Shown: positions 8,602 through 14,152 of the stretch, in pieces
Layout of the letters: each line of letters opens with the position of its first letter
Position numbering within the stretch: position 1 is the stretch's first letter
DNA from: Armatimonadota bacterium
GTDB taxonomy: Bacteria; Sysuimicrobiota; Sysuimicrobiia; Sysuimicrobiales; VGFF01
Length of the DNA: 14,152 nucleotides
Direction of reading: 5' to 3'
Assembly (NCBI GenBank): GCA_016868955.1
Contig: VGFF01000054.1
Coordinates: forward strand, 1 to 14,152
Translations under genes and position numbers: made by a program
Notes under the pieces: model-generated
Told to the model about the DNA's origin: nothing
What the model saw: the letters and a program-made list of their open reading frames with translations, nothing else
Database searches by the model: none

Positions 8602-9564
8602 TTAGGGCACGAAAGAGTGAGCCGGCGGCAAGTCGAGCGCCGTCTTCAGCCCCGGCGCCGCGCCGCAGATGATCGGTACGGTGTTGACGGCGATCGCGTG
8701 CGTGGCGACGTCGCCGTGCAGCCCGCCGGGGATCTCGACGTGAAACGTCGGGTCGCCCTCGATGCGCATACGATCCACCGGATCGTCGACGTTGATCGCC
8801 ATCGTCAATGACAGTCGGATTACTTCCGCTTCGCCGAGAATGCCTGTCCCAACCTGATGCAGGCCGGCCACGTCGCCGGCTGCGGTGACGACGGGATCGA
8901 CACGATTGGTGATGCGATCGAGCTTCCACCCGATGCCGGCCGCGATCATCGCGATCGATTCCGGCAATCCGACGTGGCCGAGCGCGCCGGCCGCGACGCG
9001 CGCCTCGAATTCGGCTGTCGTCAGCCCGGCGCCGACCTTGCGCTGCAGGGGCAGCCGCCGCACGCGGGCGTCGACGCGGCGCTCGACCTCGATGCCCCGT
9101 AGGTTATGGACGGGCGCCGTCATGACGAGAGGCAGGAGGTCCATCGCGAAACCGGGGTTGATGCCGACACCCGTGACAGTCGCGTTGTGCGCCTTGGCGG
9201 CGGCGTCGATGCGGCGCGCTGGTTGCGGATTGTGGTGCCAAGGATAGGACAGTTCTTCGCATGTGGAGACGATATTCGCGCCGGTCGTCAAGATCTCCAT
9301 GAGCTGCGGCTCGACGTCGGCGAGCCGCGACTGCGTCGTGTGGATGACGCAATCCACGTCTTGGAAGTCGGCGAATCGATCGCGCACGACGACGTCGACG
9401 CGGGAGGTGCCGGCGAGCTCGCCGACGTCGCGCCCGACCTTCTGCGGATCGACGTCGACGGCGCCGACGATCTGCAAGCGCGGAGCACGATCGAGCAGGA
9501 ATCGCGTGACGCCTAGACCGATCGGTCCGAGGCCGTATTGGACGACGCGCAGCGGGGTTGTCAT
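8602..9564 (-). CDS. NAD(P)-dependent oxidoreductase resembling 2,4-diaminopentanoate dehydrogenase
   Basis: The protein has 320 residues and starts at ATG (CAT on plus at 9562-9564) with GAGGT five bases upstream. The N-terminus LRVVQYGLGPIGLGVTRFLL gives a GxGxxG dinucleotide fold (G11, G13, G16), followed by VGAVDVDPQKVGRDVGEL. The C-terminal half has GINPGFAMDLLPLVM, IEVERRVDARVRRLPLQ, GALGHVGLPESIAMIAAGIG and LDRITNRVDPV. These fit the DAPDH family (Ord), which deaminates 2,4-diaminopentanoate to 2-amino-4-oxopentanoate in ornithine fermentation and resembles dihydrodipicolinate reductase. Many relatives in genomes without ornithine fermentation have unknown substrates, so the exact reaction is uncertain. 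No ornithine aminomutase or thiolase (OrtA/OrtB) genes lie nearby. It is divergent from an aminotransferase gene 150 bases away and convergent with comF. The reading frame stays open far upstream of the ATG, but family alignment and the ribosome site place the start here. Confidence 0.85.
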   Translation of the reverse strand: MTTPLRVVQYGLGPIGLGVTRFLLDRAPRLQIVGAVDVDPQKVGRDVGELAGTSRVDVVVRDRFADFQDVDCVIHTTQSRLADVEPQLMEILTTGANIVSTCEELSYPWHHNPQPARRIDAAAKAHNATVTGVGINPGFAMDLLPLVMTAPVHNLRGIEVERRVDARVRRLPLQRKVGAGLTTAEFEARVAAGALGHVGLPESIAMIAAGIGWKLDRITNRVDPVVTAAGDVAGLHQVGTGILGEAEVIRLSLTMAINVDDPVDRMRIEGDPTFHVEIPGGLHGDVATHAIAVNTVPIICGAAPGLKTALDLPPAHSFVP

Positions 9565-9569
9565 GGGGT

Positions 9570-9574
9570 ACCTC
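9570..9574 (-). promoter_or_regulatory. Ribosome binding site of the DAPDH-like gene
   Basis: The minus strand reads GAGGT at 9574-9570, five bases before the ATG at 9564. It helps fix the start, since the same frame continues open upstream across the intergenic gap and into the opposite-strand aminotransferase gene. Confidence 0.6.
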
Positions 9575-9608
9575 GTGGTTGGAATGGACGCGAGAGTCGC
9601 GCAAAGGC

Positions 9609-9638
9609 AGTATACCGGCGGGGTCGCCGTGGCCACAA
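9609..9638 (-). promoter_or_regulatory. Sigma-70 promoter of the DAPDH-like gene
   Basis: On the minus strand TTGTGG (9638-9633) is followed after 18 bases by TATACT (9614-9609), close to the -35/-10 consensus. Transcription would start near 9602, giving a leader of about 38 bases before the ATG at 9564. It is in the 150-base divergent gap to the aminotransferase gene. For the plus direction I see only a weak -10-like TAGAGT (9652-9657) without a good -35. Confidence 0.6.
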
Positions 9639-9704
9639 CTGGCGCATTTGATAGAGTGGCCCTAGACCGCGGGCACGGTACCGGGAAGCGTCGCGCGGAC
9701 ATCG

Positions 9705-9710
9705 AGGAGG
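9705..9710 (+). promoter_or_regulatory. Ribosome binding site of the aminotransferase gene
   Basis: A full AGGAGG lies four bases before ATG 9715 and fixes this start. Confidence 0.75.
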
Positions 9711-9714
9711 TTGC

Positions 9715-10902
9715 ATGCCGGCGTATCGATTTGCGCAGTCGCTGTCTCGGTTGGGCACGGAAGGAGCGTTCGAGGTCCTCGCGCGCGCGCGCGAGCTGGA
9801 GGCGCAAGGGCGCCACATCATCCATTTTCAGATCGGCGAGCCGGACTTCGACACGCCGGACAACATCAAGGAAGTCGCGACGCGGGCCCTTCGAGAAGGG
9901 GACACGCACTACACGCCGGCGGCCGGCACCGCCGCCACGCGCGCAGCCATCGCCGAGTACGTATCCCGGACGCGCGGCATCGTGGTCGATCCCGCCGAGG
10001 TCGTCGTAACCCCGGGCGCGAAGCCGGTGATGGTCGGTCTGCTGCTGGCCGTGCTCGAGCCCGGCGACGAAGTGCTGTGCCCGAACCCGGCCTATCCACT
10101 GTACGAATCGATCACTTCTTGGGTCGGCGCGACGCCGGTCCCGCTGCCGCTGCGCGAGCAGAACGCGTTCCGCGTCGACCCCGATGACCTGCGGCGGCTG
10201 ATCACGCCAAAGACGCGCGTGCTCGTGTTGAACTCGCCGCACAATCCCTGCGGATCGATCCTGACGCCCGAGGATCTGGTCGCGATCGCCGAGATCGTGA
10301 CGCAGCACGATCTGCTCGTGTTGTCCGACGAGATCTACAGCCGCATCCTCTACGAGGGCGAGCACGCGAGCATCGCCGCGCTCGACGGTATGCGTGAGCG
10401 GACCGTCCTCGTCGACGGGTTTTCCAAGACGTACGCGATGACGGGCTGGCGGCTCGGGTACGGGGTCATGCCGCGGCCGCTCGCCGACGCGGTGACCCGC
10501 GTCATGTTGAACGTCAACTCGTGCACGGCGTCGATGGTGCAGCGCGCCGGTATCGAGGCTCTGCGCGGTCCACAAGACGCCGTCAGCGCGATGGTCGCCG
10601 AGTTCCGGCGGCGGCGCGACGTCGTCGTCGACGGTCTCAACGCGATCGAGGGCATCACTTGCCTGCGGCCGCAGGGTGCGTTCTACGTCTTTCCCAACGT
10701 CAGCGCGATCGATCCCGACGGTAAGTCGTTCGCCGAATATCTCTTGTACGAGGCGGGGGTCGCGGTGCTGAGCGGCACGGCGTTCGGGCGCTACGGGCGC
10801 GGCCACCTTCGTCTTTCCTACGCGAACAGCCTCGAGAACCTGCAAGAGGGGCTGCGCCGCATCGCTTCGGCGGCGGTCGCGTTCCGCGCGCGAGGCGCCT
10901 GA
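9715..10902 (+). CDS. PLP-dependent class I aminotransferase (AspC-like fold type I)
   Basis: This 395-residue enzyme transfers amino groups between an amino acid and a 2-oxo acid in the cytoplasm. Visible family marks are FQIGEPDFDTP (38-48), THYTPAAGT (64-72), PNPAYPLYE (123-131), LNSPHNPCG (172-180) with N177, SDEIYSR (204-210) with D205 and Y208, and the Schiff-base lysine K238 in GFSKTYAMTGWRLGY (235-249), with R246. Near the end HLRLSYANS provides the arginine that binds the substrate carboxylate. The fold is complete and the length normal. The family includes aspartate, aromatic and alanine aminotransferases, and the substrate cannot be assigned. It starts just after AGGAGG and is divergent from the DAPDH-like gene, so both may act on one amino acid pathway. 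Its stop codon sits exactly where recognisable DprA sequence begins in another frame, suggesting a rearrangement joint at its 3' end. Confidence 0.94.
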   Translation: MPAYRFAQSLSRLGTEGAFEVLARARELEAQGRHIIHFQIGEPDFDTPDNIKEVATRALREGDTHYTPAAGTAATRAAIAEYVSRTRGIVVDPAEVVVTPGAKPVMVGLLLAVLEPGDEVLCPNPAYPLYESITSWVGATPVPLPLREQNAFRVDPDDLRRLITPKTRVLVLNSPHNPCGSILTPEDLVAIAEIVTQHDLLVLSDEIYSRILYEGEHASIAALDGMRERTVLVDGFSKTYAMTGWRLGYGVMPRPLADAVTRVMLNVNSCTASMVQRAGIEALRGPQDAVSAMVAEFRRRRDVVVDGLNAIEGITCLRPQGAFYVFPNVSAIDPDGKSFAEYLLYEAGVAVLSGTAFGRYGRGHLRLSYANSLENLQEGLRRIASAAVAFRARGA

Positions 10903-11200
10903 TCGGATCGGCGCCGCGCGCATCCGCGGCCCCCACCGGTTGCTTCGGGAGGGAGCGCAATTCGCGGAGAGCGCCGAGGATGTCTTGGCCGCGTTGGAGG
11001 TCGCAGCGTCGTCGTCGGCGCCCGCGGCGCCCGAGGACGAGTTGCTGAAGCTGTTGCGGGAGCCGCTCAACCCTGATGAGGTCGCGGCGTGTATGGGCCG
11101 GTCGGATTCGTCCGCGATCCTCGCAGCGCTGACTGCATTGGAATTGAAAGGGCTCGTGCGGCGCGTCCACGGGGGGCGATACTTGCGCAGCGGGCGTTGA
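10898..11200 (+). pseudogene. dprA: 3' remnant of dprA (end of Rossmann domain plus winged helix)
   Basis: In the frame ending with TGA at 11198-11200 the sequence reads PDRIGAARIRGPHRLLREGA, then QFAESAEDVLAALE. This matches the end of the DprA/Smf Rossmann domain (E. coli Smf has GPHWLIKQGAILV at this place). A linker follows, then LNPDEVAACMGRSDSS and LTALELKGLVRRVHGGRY, the DprA C-terminal winged helix. DprA loads RecA on incoming single strands in transformation. The preceding 200 or more residues are missing. Upstream in the same frame is only arginine-rich shadow of the aminotransferase gene, so homology stops near 10898. A TTG at 10940 could start an 86-residue protein, but it has no ribosome site. 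No stop or frameshift interrupts the remnant. It lies before topA, as dprA does in Firmicutes. It is most likely a relic; a retained stand-alone winged-helix protein is the alternative. Confidence 0.8.
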
Positions 11201-11206
11201 CGCTTG

Positions 11207-11215
11207 TGCTACGAT
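11207..11215 (+). promoter_or_regulatory. Extended -10 promoter element for topA
   Basis: TGCTACGAT contains TG-N-TACGAT, an extended -10 box, just after the dprA remnant stop and about 45 bases before the topA start. A TTGACG at 11197-11202 is only 7 bases upstream and too close to be its -35. At normal distance there is no good -35, which an extended -10 can tolerate. It would make topA independent of the aminotransferase transcript. Confidence 0.4.
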
Positions 11216-11248
11216 AGGGCCGCTCGGGGGCACCCCCCAGGTTCCCAT

Positions 11249-11254
11249 GGAGGG
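11249..11254 (+). promoter_or_regulatory. Ribosome binding site that decides the topA start
   Basis: GGAGGG lies four bases before GTG 11259, which reads VAQAKSLVVVESPTKA. It overlaps the upstream ATG 11247, which itself has no comparable site. I therefore prefer GTG 11259. Confidence 0.55.
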
Positions 11255-11258
11255 CGTC

Positions 11259-13358
11259 GTGGCACAGGCAAAGAGCCTCGTGGTCGTGGAATCCCCTACG
11301 AAGGCGCGGACGCTGAAGAAGATGCTCGATCGGCGATTCGACGTCGTCGCGTCGATGGGACACGTTCGCGATCTGCCGAAGTCGAAGCTCGGGGTCGACG
11401 TCGACGCCGATTTCACCCCCCAATACATCGTCATCAAGGGCAAGGGCCCGCTCCTCAAAGAGCTCAAGCAACAAGCCAAGAAGGCGAAAGCGATCTACCT
11501 CGCGCCGGACCCGGATCGCGAAGGCGAGGCCATCTCCTGGCACCTCGCGTCGGTGCTCGAGACGGTGAACCGGAACATCCAGCGCATCGAGTTCCACGAG
11601 GTGACCAAGGACGCGGTGCGGGCGGCACTCGCCCACCCGCGGCCGATCAATCGTCATCTGGTCGACGCCCAGCAAGCTCGTCGCGTCCTGGATCGACTCG
11701 TTGGATACAAACTCAGCCCGCTGCTGTGGCGCAAGATCCGCGGTGGCCTCAGCGCCGGTCGCGTGCAGTCGGTCGCCGTTCGCCTCGTCTGCGACCGCGA
11801 GCGTGAAATTGAAAGCTTCGTTCCGGTCGAATACTGGTCCGTTACGGCGAGATTCTCCAAGCAGACCGACGACGTCGCGTTCGAGGCGCGGCTGCACGCC
11901 AAGGACGGCGGCCGCATCGAGATTTCGAATCATGAAACCGCGCAGCGCATCCTCGCCGACCTGAACGAGGCGGCGTACCGCATCGCCGAGGTGCGGCGTC
12001 GCGACCAGCTGCGCAACCCGCTGCCGCCGTTGACCACCAGCACGCTGCAGCAGGACTCGAACCGGCGCCTCGGTTACTCCGCGTCGCGGACGATGTCCAT
12101 CGCGCAACAGCTCTACGAAGGTCTCGACATCGGCGATGAAGGCACGGTCGGTTTGATCACCTATATGCGGACGGATTCCGTGCGCGTCACCGAGACGGCG
12201 CAGGAAGAAGCGCGCGCGTTCATCGCGGCGCGTTACGGCGAATCGTACGTGCCCGGCGAGCCACGCCGCTATACGTCGCGGCGCAGCGCGCAGGACGCGC
12301 ACGAGGCGATCCGGCCGACCTCGGTGCAGCGCACGCCGGAACGCGTCAAGCAGCACCTGCGCGCCGATCAGTACCGGCTGTACAAGCTCATCTGGGAACG
12401 ATTCGTCGCCAGCCAGGTGGCGTCGGCTGTACTCGACACGCTGTCGGTCGACATCGTGGCCTTCGATTACTTGTTCCGCGCGACTGGGCAGCGCGTGAAG
12501 TTCCCCGGGTTCCTCGTCGTTCTGCGGGACACCGCGAATGGCGAGGAGGAGACGGCGGAGGGATGGCTGCCCGATCTCACGGCCGGCGAGTTGCTGCGGC
12601 TGCTCGCGATCACGCCGCAGCAGCACTTCACGCAGCCGCCGCCACGATACACGGAAGCGACGCTCGTGAAGACGTTGGAGGAGAAAGGCATCGGGCGTCC
12701 GTCGACCTACGCGCCGACGATCGAAACGATCAAGAAGCGCGGTTACGTCCGCCTCGAAGAACGGCGACTGACGCCGACGGAGCTCGGCCGCCTCGTCGAC
12801 AACCTGTTGCAGGAGCACTTCCCGGACGTCGTCGACATCGGATTCACCGCGGCCTTGGAAGGCGACCTGGACCGCGTCGAGGACGGGGCCGCGGATTGGT
12901 CCCGGGTCGTCCGAGATTACTACACCCCGTTCGAGAAGGACCTCAAGAAGGCCGAGCACCTTATCGAAGAGGTCGAGATGAAACCCGAGCCGTTGGACGA
13001 GGCCTGTCCGCGCTGCGGACGCGGCCTCGTCAAGAAGCATGGACGGTTCGGCGAATTCATCGCTTGCACCGGATATCCGGAGTGCACGTACACGCGCCCG
13101 ATCGGCATCGGCGTGCCTTGTCCGAAGTGCGGCAGCGACGTCGCCGAGCGACGATCGCGGCGCGGTCGCACGTTTTATGGCTGCACGGCCTACCCGGAAT
13201 GCGACTTCACGGCTTGGGATCGTCCCACCGAGCGCAAGTGCACCGAGTGCAACTACCCGATGGCGTTGAAGCGTCAGCGTGGGCGCGAGCCTTACTACAA
13301 GTGTCTGAACCCTGCTTGCGTCACCAACACGCGAGAAAAGATCGCGGCGACCGTCTGA
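11259..13358 (+). CDS. topA: DNA topoisomerase I (type IA)
   Basis: This enzyme relaxes negative supercoils by cutting and passing one DNA strand. From GTG 11259 it has 699 residues, typical for bacterial TopA. The Toprim domain opens with SLVVVESPTKA (E11) and carries D84/D86 in APDPDREGEAISW. The catalytic tyrosine is Y302 in GLITYMRTDSVRV. RSAQDAHEAIRPT and KTLEEKGIGRPSTYA are further family signatures. The C-terminus holds three four-cysteine zinc ribbons, beginning CPRCGRGLVKKHGRFGEFIA, CPKCGSDVAERRSRRGRTFY and CTECNYPMALKRQRGREPYY. The first two end in the repeated pattern CTGYPEC or CTAYPEC, the third in CLNPAC. ATG 11247 is an alternative start, adding MEGV. The gene lies between a dprA remnant and a xer recombinase gene, an order known from Firmicutes, where trmFO usually stands between topA and xerC. 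Confidence 0.97.
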   Translation: MAQAKSLVVVESPTKARTLKKMLDRRFDVVASMGHVRDLPKSKLGVDVDADFTPQYIVIKGKGPLLKELKQQAKKAKAIYLAPDPDREGEAISWHLASVLETVNRNIQRIEFHEVTKDAVRAALAHPRPINRHLVDAQQARRVLDRLVGYKLSPLLWRKIRGGLSAGRVQSVAVRLVCDREREIESFVPVEYWSVTARFSKQTDDVAFEARLHAKDGGRIEISNHETAQRILADLNEAAYRIAEVRRRDQLRNPLPPLTTSTLQQDSNRRLGYSASRTMSIAQQLYEGLDIGDEGTVGLITYMRTDSVRVTETAQEEARAFIAARYGESYVPGEPRRYTSRRSAQDAHEAIRPTSVQRTPERVKQHLRADQYRLYKLIWERFVASQVASAVLDTLSVDIVAFDYLFRATGQRVKFPGFLVVLRDTANGEEETAEGWLPDLTAGELLRLLAITPQQHFTQPPPRYTEATLVKTLEEKGIGRPSTYAPTIETIKKRGYVRLEERRLTPTELGRLVDNLLQEHFPDVVDIGFTAALEGDLDRVEDGAADWSRVVRDYYTPFEKDLKKAEHLIEEVEMKPEPLDEACPRCGRGLVKKHGRFGEFIACTGYPECTYTRPIGIGVPCPKCGSDVAERRSRRGRTFYGCTAYPECDFTAWDRPTERKCTECNYPMALKRQRGREPYYKCLNPACVTNTREKIAATV

Positions 13359-13434
13359 GCACGCCGTCGCCGCGCCGCCTCATGACGAGCACCCTGGCAA
13401 GCGACCAGCGGGCGCGATCGGCGCGGCGGAGCGG

Positions 13435-14152
13435 GTGAAAAAAGTCGCCGGCGCCGAGATCGCCGATTTCCTGCGGCAGCTCGCCGGCGAGCGCGGCTCG
13501 GCCGAGAACACGCTTACCGCTTACGGGCGCGACTTGCGGCGTTTCGCGGCCTTTCTCGACGACGACGGGGTGCCCGGATGGGGCGCTGTCGACGCTTCCG
13601 TGATCCGGCGATACCTGGCGCGCATGTCCCGGAGCGCTTCTCCGTCGACCGTCGCGCGCCACCTCGCGGCGCTGCGTTCCTTCTATCGTTATCTCGTTCG
13701 CGCGCAACGCGTGGCGGCCAACCCGTTGAGGAACATCCGCACGCCGAAGCAAGGGCGCCGGCTGCCGCGCGCCTTGACACCGGACCAGACGGGTACGCTG
13801 CTGCAAGCGCCCGACGATTCGCCGCGGGGGCTGCGCGATCGTGCGATCCTCGAAGTTCTCTACGCCAGCGGGGCTCGCGTCAGCGAGCTCGCCGGCATTC
13901 GAGTCGGGGAGTTGGGCGACGGTCGCACGCTGCGGGTCGTCGGGAAAGGCGACAAGGAGCGGGTCGTACATCTGACGGAGGCGGCGCAGGCGGCGTTGAA
14001 CGAGTATCTGTCGCGGGCGCGTCCCGTGCTCGCGCGCACGGCGTCACCGCTCCCGGACGATTTCGTGTTCGTCAATGACCGCGGCCGCCGGTTGTCGGTG
14101 CGCGGCCTGCAATTCGTCGTGCGCCAAATCGCGCGGCAAGCTTCGCCCGGCC
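13435..14152 (+). CDS. xerC: Tyrosine recombinase XerC/XerD family, 3' truncated by window
   Basis: Starting at GTG 13435, with GGAG three bases upstream, 239 residues are visible before the window ends in frame. The N-terminal SAM-like core-binding domain reads IADFLRQLAGERGSAENTLT, then AYGRDLRRFAAFL and ARHLAALRSFYRYLV. The catalytic domain starts with RLPRALTPDQ and shows R148 (YASGARVSELAGI) and K171 (VVGKGDKERVVHL), the positions expected from E. coli XerC (R148, K172). The HxxR, second His and Tyr nucleophile lie beyond the edge. Xer recombinases resolve chromosome dimers at dif near division. I choose XerC because of the topA neighbourhood (topA-trmFO-xerC in Firmicutes), but XerD or a single-Xer system remains possible. 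The gap to topA is 76 bases and holds no clear terminator. Confidence 0.88.
   Translation, partial: MKKVAGAEIADFLRQLAGERGSAENTLTAYGRDLRRFAAFLDDDGVPGWGAVDASVIRRYLARMSRSASPSTVARHLAALRSFYRYLVRAQRVAANPLRNIRTPKQGRRLPRALTPDQTGTLLQAPDDSPRGLRDRAILEVLYASGARVSELAGIRVGELGDGRTLRVVGKGDKERVVHLTEAAQAALNEYLSRARPVLARTASPLPDDFVFVNDRGRRLSVRGLQFVVRQIARQASPG

Noticed and set aside
6789..8672. 627-residue plus-strand open frame across ahcY and comF
   Set aside because: Overlaps two well-supported genes in another frame, is extremely Arg-rich and runs through the intrinsic terminator; shadow frame.
9776..9794. Alternating GC run (CTC, then repeated GCGC, then GAG) as a Z-DNA or regulatory element
   Set aside because: It is inside the aminotransferase gene and simply encodes Ala-Arg repeats in a helix; no reason to assign a function.
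8602..11070. Very long minus-strand open frame extending upstream of the dehydrogenase ATG
   Set aside because: Only 8602-9564 has family signatures. The part above 9564 lies antisense to the aminotransferase gene and the dprA remnant, is Arg/Asp/His-rich and has no recognisable motif; it is a GC-rich shadow.
11197..11215. TTGACG plus TACGAT as a full -35/-10 promoter for topA
   Set aside because: The spacer is only 7 bases, far too short; only the extended -10 element was kept as a weak call.
11067..13040. 657-residue minus-strand open frame
   Set aside because: Exactly antisense to topA, rich in Arg, Leu and His, with no domain pattern; shadow frame.
13000..13330. Repeated cysteine-rich units as a separate zinc protein
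   Set aside because: They are in frame with topA and are the usual C-terminal zinc ribbons of topoisomerase I.

Overview
The window is a GC-rich bacterial chromosomal segment of ordinary, tightly packed housekeeping genes. It holds no phage, IS, CRISPR or RNA gene that I can see. The gene set (two-subunit type glycyl-tRNA synthetase beta chain, HD-type dGTPase, membrane pyrophosphatase, primase, primary sigma factor, archaeal/thermophile-type S-adenosylhomocysteine hydrolase) and the remnant of a dprA-topA-xerC order point to a Gram-positive-related or deep-branching, probably uncultivated lineage of the Terrabacteria kind. I lean loosely to something like Eremiobacterota, but the sequence alone does not settle the phylum.

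Region 1 (1-7973) is a co-directional plus-strand block: the 3' end of glyS, then dgt, hppA, dnaG, rpoD and ahcY, closed by a convincing intrinsic terminator. dnaG-rpoD is the classic core of the macromolecular synthesis operon. Unusual here is a K+-dependent-type membrane pyrophosphatase between the dGTPase and primase genes. Several gaps are very short (11, 44 and 17 bases), which suggests co-transcription. The only long internal gap, before dnaG, carries two strong inverted repeats that could act as partial terminators or be a dispersed palindromic repeat.

Region 2 (8005-11200) looks rearranged. A ComF-family gene lacks an internal segment of roughly 55-60 residues. It converges on a minus-strand gene resembling 2,4-diaminopentanoate dehydrogenase, which is divergent from a class I aminotransferase gene; the two probably share a regulatory gap containing a good minus-strand promoter. 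Directly after the aminotransferase stop, in another frame, lies the 3' remnant of dprA (end of the Rossmann domain plus winged helix) with no 5' part. Two competence-type genes are thus reduced within about 3 kb.

Region 3 (11207-14152) has topA, with its own extended -10 element, followed by a XerC/XerD tyrosine recombinase gene cut by the window edge. Together with the dprA remnant this preserves the dprA-topA-xerC order known from Firmicutes, without trmFO.

I found no clearly new biological system. The most worthwhile leads are the dprA remnant and its sharp junction, the shortened comF, the pyrophosphatase inside the dnaG-rpoD operon, the palindromic element before dnaG, and the divergent dehydrogenase/aminotransferase pair.
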